From an uncultured Oscillospiraceae bacterium (GTDB lineage Bacteria > Bacillota > Clostridia > Oscillospirales > Acutalibacteraceae): a DNA stretch of 6,019 bases. The position numbers and the translations under genes are program-made. Below are positions 1-6,017 of the stretch, piece by piece (position 1 is the first letter of the stretch; every line of letters starts with the position of its first letter). The notes beneath the pieces were generated by a model, which was not told the origin of the DNA, searched no databases, and saw nothing but the letters and a program-made list of their open reading frames with translations. Location: contig URNB01000114.1 of assembly GCA_900549055.1 (NCBI GenBank), positions 1-6,019 on the forward strand, written 5' to 3'.

Positions 1-49
1 TTATCTAACGGCGAAGTTTTCTGATTTTTGTAACACATCATTGACAAAC

Positions 50-487
50 CTACATATCTGATTCGCTGCTCTGCTTTGCCGCGGATAAAACCGTATATGC
101 CGAAAAGGAAAGCAGCGCCAAAAAGGCAAATGTGCCGCCGACGATATAAAACGGAAGGTAATATCTGCCCGCGATAAGTGTTATGACCGCTATAACGGCG
201 CAGCAAACGGAAATTACCCTGATGTCATTTAAGCCGATATCGGTAAAGAAAGCACCGTTAGAAGCACGTTTCAGAATTCGGCGGAGCATGAAAAGCGCAA
301 TACCCACAAAGGGCGCGCAGGGGTAGCAGGTCACCATTACGGTGGCAGGCAGAGACTGCGAGCGGTGCATGGTTTCGACATACCATGAAATCCCGTACGG
401 CAGAAACACGGTTATGATTATGAGAAGACCTATAAATATATCGGTCAGTATCAGGCACAGCTTAAGTGCCTTGCGTGAACTCGGCAT
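50..487 (-). CDS. DUF2975-like small integral membrane protein
   Basis: This is a 145-residue protein with four predicted membrane helices at about residues 8-30, 47-68, 90-107 and 111-134. Between helices 2 and 3 is a short basic, polar loop (RRILKR, then NGAFFTDIGLNDIR at about 77-90). That layout and the 'G-x-F-T/S...N...LR' loop are typical of the DUF2975 family of Gram-positive membrane proteins, whose biochemical role is not established. Family members often sit beside a small Cro/CI-type helix-turn-helix regulator. None is visible here, although the window ends 49 bases past the stop. The ATG is preceded by AAGGAGG, which lies within the last codons of the upstream yfhO gene, only 3 bases separating that stop from this start. 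Co-transcription and translational coupling with yfhO are therefore likely. Coding status is well supported; the family call is from pattern memory only. Confidence 0.8.
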   Translation of the reverse strand: MPSSRKALKLCLILTDIFIGLLIIITVFLPYGISWYVETMHRSQSLPATVMVTCYPCAPFVGIALFMLRRILKRASNGAFFTDIGLNDIRVISVCCAVIAVITLIAGRYYLPFYIVGGTFAFLALLSFSAYTVLSAAKQSSESDM

Positions 488-490
488 TGA

Positions 491-3136
491 TTATTCCTCC
501 TTATCGTCGTCGTTGTTTTCGAAGAGCTCGGTATCTATCGTGAAGCCGCCGTTGAACCCCACATCCGCGTGCGGAATATCGATATCCTCAATTCCGTCGT
601 CATCAAGTATGCTCGGCTTTATATCCTCAGGGAAGGTGGAGGCGAGTATTTTCTCTGCTTCCTCTCTGTCCTGAATACGCCATTTTTCAATGAGACGGTC
701 GCCCTCAGGGTAGGTGTTATCGGCAGGGTGCTTTTTGGAATAAAGCTTGAAGAAGAGCAGGTATATCAGCAGAAGTATTGCTGCGGCGCCGGTTATTTCA
801 AGCCCCGAAACAAGCCCCGGTGTCTTATACTCAAAGCGGATACGGCTGCTGCCCGCACCCACCTTTACCGCCATGAATCCTGCGTTTACCTTTTCGATTT
901 CGGCAGGCTCGCCGTTTACGGTGGCGCTCCAGCCCTTATCATAAGGTACAGAGAAGAAAACGAGATTTTCTTTATCCCTTGTTACGTCCGCCGTGAAACC
1001 TGTGTTGTTGCGTTTAAAGCTGTATGCCGCAGTCTCGCGCAGCTGCGCGCAGTCGTACTCCATGGCGCTGTCGGTTTGAGACAGGGTAGTGCCGGTCTCG
1101 TCGCCGCCGAACGGAGGCATTTCAAGATTTTCTATATTATTGAGAATATCCTTATACTTTTCTATTTGCTCATCGGTTAAAAGTATGGCTTTGAGCATCA
1201 TCGCCGCACGGCTTGATTTTGAATATTCATCACAGAACGCATAGCTCATATAGTAATTGTACGAAAATCCGAACGGAATATAATTCTTGTTTTCGTAAAC
1301 GTAATAGCCGCCGTCGGTCTTAAGGTATTCGTAATTCGGCATTTTAGGCTCGTCGTTTTCATCAAGAAAGCTCTTTGAGTCGCTGTCCTTACGGTTTAAA
1401 AGGTATTTTACAGAAAGCAGGGGGCGTATAGCGGTCTGGTCGGTATCGGGGCGGCTGCCCACGCTGCGCTCAACGCCTATATAATCGTAAAACTCAAAAA
1501 TTGAGGCGGGCACTACCGAATGGAACGCATTAATGCCGGGGTAGCCTAAATACATCGAGGTATTGTCCACTCCGTCATATACGTCTATGCGGTAATCATC
1601 GCTCTTTTCAAGGTCTACCTTGCCCTCAATCAGCTTATCAATCATAACCTCTTTAATTTCATAGGAATGCGAGCGCCCGCAGGCGATAAATATATTGCCG
1701 TAAACTATGGCTATAATGCAAACGCAGGCGGTGGCGCCCCTGTAAAACACCCGGCGGTCGGTTTTAAGCACCTTAAGCAGCATACCCAGTATTATAAGGC
1801 TCAAAACAGCAACGGCGCAGGTTATCCAAAAGCGGAAAATGTACATGCCGTCCTCACTCTGCGAGTAAAGCCCGAAAATATACTTGCCCTTGTGCTCGGA
1901 ATCCTCCTGCGGGAAAAAGCCGATAACAAGCGAAATTGCGAGTGTGATACCCAAAACCCACTTGTAGCCCGAACGCCAGTTGACCGAATCATCCTCTGTC
2001 AAGGACACGGTTGCGAGGCACATCATAAGTATGGGCATATAAAACCACCGCGCGTAATACGAGGTGTTAAAGGCGTAAAACGCGCTGTTGAGAAACGGCA
2101 CCATAGCCATAAAAATGCAAATGCCTATAACCCTTTTAAGCCAGTGATTTTTTCTTTGCGAAAACCAGACGAAAACGCCTGTCATACTGAAAAGCGGCAG
2201 CCAGCCCCCGAGGGAAGACCACTTTACGTTAGCGCCGGGGAAGAACACGGGACGCGCGGGAATATCGGGCGGGAAGAAGAAACACTCTATTATATTGCCG
2301 TATATCTGCTCCTTACCGTACATAATGGCGTTCCATCCGAGGAGAATACTTGAAACGCGGGTGTTATCTATTATTGCAAGAATACTCGGCAGTAACAGGA
2401 AAGCGGAAAGGCAAACGCCGAGAACCGCCTCAAAGATAAGCAAAATAAAGCGGGAAAATTTTACCTTTATATCGCCCGAGAAAAGCCGCACGAAGAAATA
2501 AATTACCGTGAAAACAACCATTCCGAAGAAGAAAAAGTAATTTGTAACGGCGCAAAGCGCAACGCTTAAGGCGAAAACGATACGGCGGTTTTCGGTTATC
2601 AGCTGCTCAAGTGCCAAAAGCAAAATGGGAAAAGCGATAATCGCCTCATGAAAGTGGTTAAAAAAGATATTGTAAATTGAAAAGCCCGAAAAGGCATAAA
2701 GCAAAGCGCCGAGCCTCGCTGCCTGCGGGGTTCTTGTGAAACGGCGGATGTAGAAATAGGATGTGAACGCGGCACAGGCAAACTTAAGTATAAGCAGAGG
2801 CCCCATAAGGTACGGCACCATCCAGTTGGGAAAAGGAATAGTGAGCCAGAAAAACGGGCTGCCGAGCAGGTAAAAGCTGTATGAGCCTATGAAATTGGCG
2901 CCGAGGTCGGTAGTCCAGCTCCAGAAAATATTGCCCGATTTCACCGCCTTGTGGCACTGCATGTAAAACGGAATCTGCTGCACGTTAAAATCGCCGTAAA
3001 AGGTGAAATATCCCTCGCCCATAATCATATAGGGTACAAAAAGCGCCGCCGCCACGGTGAGCGCTATAAAAAACGTAGAAAGATATTTTTCCTTTTGCGG
3101 GCGCAAAAGAGTCTGCTTTGAATAAGAAAAATTCAT
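491..3136 (-). CDS. yfhO: YfhO-family polytopic membrane protein (GT-C-like)
   Basis: This 881-residue membrane protein has a short basic N-terminus, a first helix at about 19-39, and an extracytoplasmic loop carrying YGDFNVQQIPFY (Asp49). About 12 more helices run to residue ~487. A large extracytoplasmic domain (~490-775) follows, then a last helix (~777-797) and an acidic cytoplasmic tail. Family hallmarks are the early loop Asp (the position of the catalytic Asp in GT-C enzymes), 'YVYENKNYIPFGFSY' at about 613-626, and 'SVPYDKGWSATVNGE' followed by 'GFMAV' and 'FEYKTPG' at about 729-775. In Bacillus and Listeria, YfhO proteins are implicated in transferring sugars from lipid carriers onto teichoic acids. 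The exact acceptor here cannot be read. The frame opens at 3145, but that ATG lies inside the ribosome site (AAAGGAT). The ATG at 3134-3136 has 7-base spacing and is preferred. The unit is transcribed away from the yfbR unit and is followed by the DUF2975-like gene. Confidence 0.9.
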   Translation of the reverse strand: MNFSYSKQTLLRPQKEKYLSTFFIALTVAAALFVPYMIMGEGYFTFYGDFNVQQIPFYMQCHKAVKSGNIFWSWTTDLGANFIGSYSFYLLGSPFFWLTIPFPNWMVPYLMGPLLILKFACAAFTSYFYIRRFTRTPQAARLGALLYAFSGFSIYNIFFNHFHEAIIAFPILLLALEQLITENRRIVFALSVALCAVTNYFFFFGMVVFTVIYFFVRLFSGDIKVKFSRFILLIFEAVLGVCLSAFLLLPSILAIIDNTRVSSILLGWNAIMYGKEQIYGNIIECFFFPPDIPARPVFFPGANVKWSSLGGWLPLFSMTGVFVWFSQRKNHWLKRVIGICIFMAMVPFLNSAFYAFNTSYYARWFYMPILMMCLATVSLTEDDSVNWRSGYKWVLGITLAISLVIGFFPQEDSEHKGKYIFGLYSQSEDGMYIFRFWITCAVAVLSLIILGMLLKVLKTDRRVFYRGATACVCIIAIVYGNIFIACGRSHSYEIKEVMIDKLIEGKVDLEKSDDYRIDVYDGVDNTSMYLGYPGINAFHSVVPASIFEFYDYIGVERSVGSRPDTDQTAIRPLLSVKYLLNRKDSDSKSFLDENDEPKMPNYEYLKTDGGYYVYENKNYIPFGFSYNYYMSYAFCDEYSKSSRAAMMLKAILLTDEQIEKYKDILNNIENLEMPPFGGDETGTTLSQTDSAMEYDCAQLRETAAYSFKRNNTGFTADVTRDKENLVFFSVPYDKGWSATVNGEPAEIEKVNAGFMAVKVGAGSSRIRFEYKTPGLVSGLEITGAAAILLLIYLLFFKLYSKKHPADNTYPEGDRLIEKWRIQDREEAEKILASTFPEDIKPSILDDDGIEDIDIPHADVGFNGGFTIDTELFENNDDDKEE

Positions 3137-3144
3137 TTGATACA

Positions 3145-3150
3145 TCCTTT
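3145..3150 (-). promoter_or_regulatory. Ribosome binding site that decides the yfhO start
   Basis: Read on the minus strand, AAAGGA at 3150-3145 ends in the first base of the upstream ATG (3145-3143), leaving no spacing for initiation there. The in-frame ATG at 3136-3134 lies 8 bases past the end of this site, which is normal. The site therefore supports a protein three residues shorter than the longest frame. Confidence 0.65.
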
Positions 3151-3164
3151 TTTAAAATATCTTA

Positions 3165-3192
3165 TTGATATTATAACAGTTAATGATATAAT
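3165..3192 (+). promoter_or_regulatory. Promoter for the yfbR-SCP2-like-aminotransferase unit
   Basis: TTGATA (3165-3170; five of six consensus bases) and a perfect TATAAT (3187-3192) are separated by 16 bases. A TG at 3184-3185 makes an extended -10. Transcription should begin near 3198-3200, right at the ribosome site, so the leader is only about 16-18 bases to the preferred TTG start. The -35 shares base 3170 with the -10 of the divergent yfhO promoter. Confidence 0.7.
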
Positions 3193-3198
3193 ATTCAA
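3170..3198 (-). promoter_or_regulatory. Promoter for the yfhO-DUF2975 unit
   Basis: On the minus strand, a perfect TATAAT at 3175-3170 is preceded by TGT (3178-3176), giving an extended -10 (TGnTATAAT). A -35 of TTGAAT (3198-3193; four of six consensus bases) lies 17 bases upstream. The predicted start of transcription is near 3163, giving a leader of roughly 27 bases before the preferred ATG. This is the pattern expected of the housekeeping sigma factor. It occupies the same DNA as the divergent yfbR promoter. Confidence 0.7.
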
Positions 3199-3200
3199 TA

Positions 3201-3210
3201 AAGGAAGTGA
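3201..3210 (+). promoter_or_regulatory. Ribosome binding site that decides the yfbR start
   Basis: AAGGAAGTGA matches the full anti-Shine-Dalgarno complement AAGGAGGTGA at nine of ten bases. The longest reading frame starts at the GTG (3207-3209) inside this very site, which is not workable. The in-frame TTG at 3216-3218 has proper spacing (9 bases from the GGA core) and gives an N-terminus (MQNHFYA) matching that of E. coli YfbR (MKQSHFFA). Confidence 0.75.
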
Positions 3211-3215
3211 AAATT

Positions 3216-3797
3216 TTGCAAAATCATTTTTACGCCATGATGTCCCGAATGAAAAATATATACCGTTGGGGGCTTATGCGCAACACAAGGCGCGAAAATT
3301 TAAGCGAGCACTCGCTTGAGACCGCACAGATAGCCCATGCGCTGGCGCTTATAGGCAATAAGAGGCTCGGCAAAAGCTACAACGCGAATTTCGCGGCGGT
3401 CGCCGCTATGTACCACGATACGCCCGAAATTATAACCGGCGATATGCCTACCCCCGTTAAATATTACAACAGCGAAATAAAAGATGTGTATAAGGATATT
3501 GAAAAAGCAGCCGAAAAAAGGCTTACCGATATGCTGCCCGAGGATTTTAAGGAAGACTTTGCCGCGCTATATTCGCCCGATAAAAACACCGCCCGCCTTG
3601 TGAAAGCGGCGGACAAGCTTTCGGCGCTGATAAAGTGCATAGAGGAGCTTAATATGGGCAACCGTGAATTTGCGGTAGCCGAAAAAACGCTCAGAGCGGC
3701 AATAGTTGACCTTAAATGCCCCGAGGCTGATATATTTTTAAAGGAGTTCATACCGAGCTTTGGTTTATCGCTCGATGAACAGAATCAGGAGGAATAA
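3216..3797 (+). CDS. yfbR: 5'-deoxynucleotidase, YfbR-type HD-domain phosphohydrolase
   Basis: This 193-residue cytosolic protein is close in length and motif order to E. coli YfbR (199 aa), a metal-dependent enzyme that dephosphorylates deoxyribonucleoside 5'-monophosphates. Numbering from the TTG start, the visible signatures are RWGLMRN (Arg17, Trp18), the metal ligands His32 (in ENLSEHSLE), His67-Asp68 (in AMYHDTPE, with Glu71) and Asp133 (in KAADKLSALIKCIEEL), and the segment TGDMPTPVKYYNSEI at about 74-88. The C-terminal IPSFGLSLDE also matches the E. coli protein (VPSFHLSLDE). All expected metal and substrate residues are present. The likely role is dNMP turnover and nucleotide pool balance. 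It is the first gene of a plus-strand unit; three bases separate its stop from the next ATG, and its last codons contain that gene's ribosome site. A GTG at 3207 is the alternative but unlikely start. Confidence 0.92.
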   Translation: MQNHFYAMMSRMKNIYRWGLMRNTRRENLSEHSLETAQIAHALALIGNKRLGKSYNANFAAVAAMYHDTPEIITGDMPTPVKYYNSEIKDVYKDIEKAAEKRLTDMLPEDFKEDFAALYSPDKNTARLVKAADKLSALIKCIEELNMGNREFAVAEKTLRAAIVDLKCPEADIFLKEFIPSFGLSLDEQNQEE

Positions 3798-3800
3798 AAA

Positions 3801-4565
3801 ATGCTTGAACAAAAGGCGTTGGCATATGCCAATATGTACGGCGTTTTGGGCGCGCTTGAAAATCTTTGCGTGCTTGACAGCAAGGCAAAAGAAATTGTTG
3901 AGGGCATAAATAAGCCCGTATCCCTTTGTTTTGATGTGAAGGAGGGGCCGTGCTGCACCTTTCATTTTGATAAAAACGGCTGCAAAATAACCGAGGGGAG
4001 CGCAGGGTGCAGCTGCAAAATGAATTTTTCATCACCCGAAAAATTCAATGCGCTTATAAACGACTCAAAGCCCGGCGTGCCCGTAAAGGGCGTAGTGACC
4101 CTGCTTAAATTTTTAACGGGACCTTTTACCGCCCTTACAAACAGGCTTACCGAAATTTTGCGCCCGAGCAAAGAAGCCATGGCGGACCGCGCGTTTTTTG
4201 AAGAAAACACCATGCTTACAATGTATGTAGTAGCAGGGGCAATATCCGCCCTTGCAAATAATGAGAGCATTGCGAAAATATCCGCCGCAAACACGCCCGA
4301 CGGTGATGTGCAGTTAGGGATAAAGGACAAAGCCGCCGTTACCATAAGCGTAAAGGATCATCATTTCACAACGGTTAAAAAGCCTTGCGATAACCCGCGC
4401 GCCGTAATGGAATTTGCAAGCATTGACCTTGCAAACGGGCTTTTTTCGGGCACGGTTTCCACAATAAACGAAATGTGCAAGGGCAACATACGCTTGGCGG
4501 GAGTGCTTTCAATGGTGGATAACATAAACCGCATACTTGACCGCGTTTCACTTTACTTAGAATAA
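3801..4565 (+). CDS. Cysteine-rich protein with two SCP2-like halves, function unknown
   Basis: This is a 254-residue protein with no signal peptide and no clear membrane helix. I do not recognise it with certainty. The C-terminal half (about 160-254) has the strand-then-helix rhythm of SCP2 (sterol-carrier-like) domains: 'VQLGIKDKAAVTISV', 'NPRAVMEFASIDLANGLFSG', then 'GNIRLAGVLSMVDNINRIL'. The N-terminal half (about 40-120) looks like a diverged copy: 'PCCTFHFDKNGCKI', 'SPEKFNALIND', 'VPVKGVVTLLKFL'. SCP2 folds bind lipids or other hydrophobic ligands, so a lipid or acyl-carrier role is possible but inferred. Seven of its nine cysteines lie in the first 72 residues (23, 43, 51, 52, 61, 70, 72), suggesting metal binding or redox activity. 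The start is secure: AGGAGG at 3787-3792 with 8-base spacing. It sits between yfbR (3-base gap) and the aminotransferase (13-base gap), almost certainly on one transcript. Confidence 0.75.
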   Translation: MLEQKALAYANMYGVLGALENLCVLDSKAKEIVEGINKPVSLCFDVKEGPCCTFHFDKNGCKITEGSAGCSCKMNFSSPEKFNALINDSKPGVPVKGVVTLLKFLTGPFTALTNRLTEILRPSKEAMADRAFFEENTMLTMYVVAGAISALANNESIAKISAANTPDGDVQLGIKDKAAVTISVKDHHFTTVKKPCDNPRAVMEFASIDLANGLFSGTVSTINEMCKGNIRLAGVLSMVDNINRILDRVSLYLE

Positions 4566-4578
4566 GGGAGTTATACAT

Positions 4579-5850
4579 ATGAGCAAATATCCTGAATATT
4601 CACACACCAAAAGCCGCGAATGGTTTGAACGCGCGCTTAATGTTATACCGTCGGGAATATATGGGCATTTAGGGCCCTCCGAGGGGCTCTTTTTGCCGCT
4701 TGAAAAATGGCCGCTTATAAGCTCAAAAGCAGAGGGTACTTACTTTTGGGATATGGACGGCAACCGCTACATTGACTTTATGTGCGCCTACGGACCTAAT
4801 GTGCTGGGTTATAATGACCCCGAGGTTGACGCGGCGGCTTTGGAGCAGCTGAAAAGCGGCAATTGCACCACCGCGCCTTCTTATAAAATGGTGGAGTGCG
4901 CGGAATTACTGGTTGATACGGTGGAAAGCGCCGACTGGGCTTATTTTATGAAGAACGGAACAGACGCCACCACATTCTCTGTAATGTGTGCGCGCGCCCA
5001 CACCCGCAGAAAAAAGGTAGTGTTTTTCAAGGGCTACTACCACGGCAACGACCCGTGGGCTATGAAGGCCGATTACCCCGGCATACTGCCCGAGGATGTG
5101 GCAAACAACATTATCGTGCCCTGGTTTGATATGGCTGCGCTTGAAAAGGCATGGGAGGAAACAAAGGGTGATATAGCCGCGCTTATAGCCCAGCCGTATG
5201 ACCACGGCAATTTTTACGATAACGTTTGCTCCACAAACGAAAAGTGGCAGGCGGTAAGAAAGTTTTGCGATGAGCACGGAATAGTGCTTATTTTCGATGA
5301 CGTGCGCACGGGCTTCAGGCTCGATATTAAGGGCAGCGACCACTATTACGGAATAAAAGCGGATATAATCTGCTTCTGCAAGGCGCTTGCAAACGGATAC
5401 AATATGTCAGCCGCCTGCGGCAGAGAATTTTTGAAGACCGCCGCCTCTTCGCTTTCGTTTACAGGCTCTTACTGGATGAGCGCCGTGCCGTTCGCCGCGT
5501 CAATTGCCTGCATAAACAAAATGAAACGCCTTGATACGCCGACCCTTTTCAGAGAAAAGGGACTAAAACTTACTTCCGCCTTTAAAAAGGCGGCAGAGGA
5601 AAATGGCTTTGACCTTGTAGTATCGGGTGAGCCGGCGCTCTTCTACCTTAGAATTGCCAACGATAACAGCCTTATGCTCCACCAGGAGTGGATAGCCGAG
5701 TGCGTATCGCGCGGGCTTTTCTTAGCCTCGCACCATAACCACTTTATGAACGCCGCCGTTACCGATGAGGATATAACACTTGCGGCGGATATTGCGAACG
5801 ACGCTTTTGCGGTTGTAGCAGCCCGACATCCCGATAAGCTTAATAAATAA
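4579..5850 (+). CDS. Class III PLP-dependent aminotransferase, HemL-related but atypical
   Basis: This is a 423-residue fold-type I PLP enzyme of aminotransferase class III. The order of motifs follows glutamate-1-semialdehyde aminomutase (HemL): GTYFWDMDGNRYIDFMCAYG (about 53-72), phosphate-binding NGTDAT (126-131), KGYYHG (151-156), the pyridine-nitrogen Asp240 in FDDVRTGFR, and Schiff-base Lys268 in ICFCKALANGYN. Differences from HemL are notable. The usual 'EP' in the AxIxEP strand is 'QP' (Gln205). FDEV is FDDV. The 'GTxxGNP' phosphate loop is FTGSYWMSAVP (294-304). It is therefore probably an aminotransferase or aminomutase of another pathway, and I do not assign hemL; no other haem genes are present. 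The substrate is unknown. The start has AAGGGAG at 4564-4570 with 8-base spacing, partly overlapping the previous gene's stop. It is the last gene of the unit, followed by a strong terminator. Confidence 0.88.
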   Translation: MSKYPEYSHTKSREWFERALNVIPSGIYGHLGPSEGLFLPLEKWPLISSKAEGTYFWDMDGNRYIDFMCAYGPNVLGYNDPEVDAAALEQLKSGNCTTAPSYKMVECAELLVDTVESADWAYFMKNGTDATTFSVMCARAHTRRKKVVFFKGYYHGNDPWAMKADYPGILPEDVANNIIVPWFDMAALEKAWEETKGDIAALIAQPYDHGNFYDNVCSTNEKWQAVRKFCDEHGIVLIFDDVRTGFRLDIKGSDHYYGIKADIICFCKALANGYNMSAACGREFLKTAASSLSFTGSYWMSAVPFAASIACINKMKRLDTPTLFREKGLKLTSAFKKAAEENGFDLVVSGEPALFYLRIANDNSLMLHQEWIAECVSRGLFLASHHNHFMNAAVTDEDITLAADIANDAFAVVAARHPDKLNK

Positions 5851-5863
5851 TATTTCAAACATC

Positions 5864-5888
5864 TACCGAGTGTACCGAGTTTTTCGGT
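5864..5888. repeat. Short tandem repeat TACCGAGT with small hairpin
   Basis: TACCGAGT occurs at 5864-5871 and again at 5873-5880. The second copy can pair weakly with a following TCGGT (ACCGA, loop GTTTT, TCGGT). It lies in the untranslated tail between the aminotransferase stop and the terminator. No function is evident. Confidence 0.35.
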
Positions 5889-5925
5889 GCGCTCCAGTCT
5901 GTTGATAAACCCTTAAATTTGTATT

Positions 5926-5949
5926 TGCGGCGGTAACGCCGCATTTTTT
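5926..5949 (+). terminator. Intrinsic terminator of the yfbR unit
   Basis: A perfect 7-bp GC-rich stem (TGCGGCG with CGCCGCA) closes a GTAA tetraloop of the stable GNRA class and is followed directly by six T residues and, after one C-G step, five more. It lies 75 bases after the aminotransferase stop. No T-run follows on the minus strand, so it acts rightwards only. Confidence 0.9.
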
Positions 5950-5992
5950 CGTTTTTCCCATGCCTGTGCGGCGGAAAAACACCTTGTAAGCG

Positions 5993-6017
5993 AAAAAACG
6001 CTTATTCAGCGTTTTTT
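5993..6017. terminator. Probable bidirectional terminator hairpin
   Basis: AAAAAACGCT and AGCGTTTTTT form a perfect 10-bp inverted repeat around the 5-base loop TATTC. Because the arms start with A-runs and end with T-runs, both strands read as a short stem followed by a U-tract. It could back up the terminator at 5926-5949 and also end a gene converging from beyond the right edge. The GC core of the stem is only four base pairs, so strength is uncertain. An overlapping alternative hairpin exists (5987-6004). Confidence 0.6.

Noticed and set aside
1..41. Possible start of another minus-strand gene (ATG at 41-39, open to the left edge, about 13 codons)
   Set aside because: Too short to judge; only a weak AGGT ribosome-like site precedes it, and the peptide resembles nothing I know, including the HTH protein often found beside DUF2975 genes.
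569..1180. 203-residue plus-strand open frame, with a similar one of 228 residues at 1667-2353
   Set aside because: Both lie entirely opposite the yfhO coding sequence, have no convincing ribosome site, and show the composition expected of a frame antisense to a real gene.
3962..4345. 127-residue minus-strand open frame opposite the SCP2-like gene
   Set aside because: It is a shadow of the well-supported plus-strand gene, with no promoter or ribosome site of its own. The similar minus-strand frames at 3464-3751 and 4906-5343 are rejected for the same reason.
4579..5850. Calling the aminotransferase gene hemL
   Set aside because: Motif changes at the EP, FDEV and GTxxGNP positions and the lack of haem genes nearby make the orthology doubtful.
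5902..5930. TTGATA at 5902-5907 as the -35 of a promoter after the aminotransferase
   Set aside because: No acceptable -10 lies 16-18 bases downstream; that position is taken by the GC-rich terminator stem.
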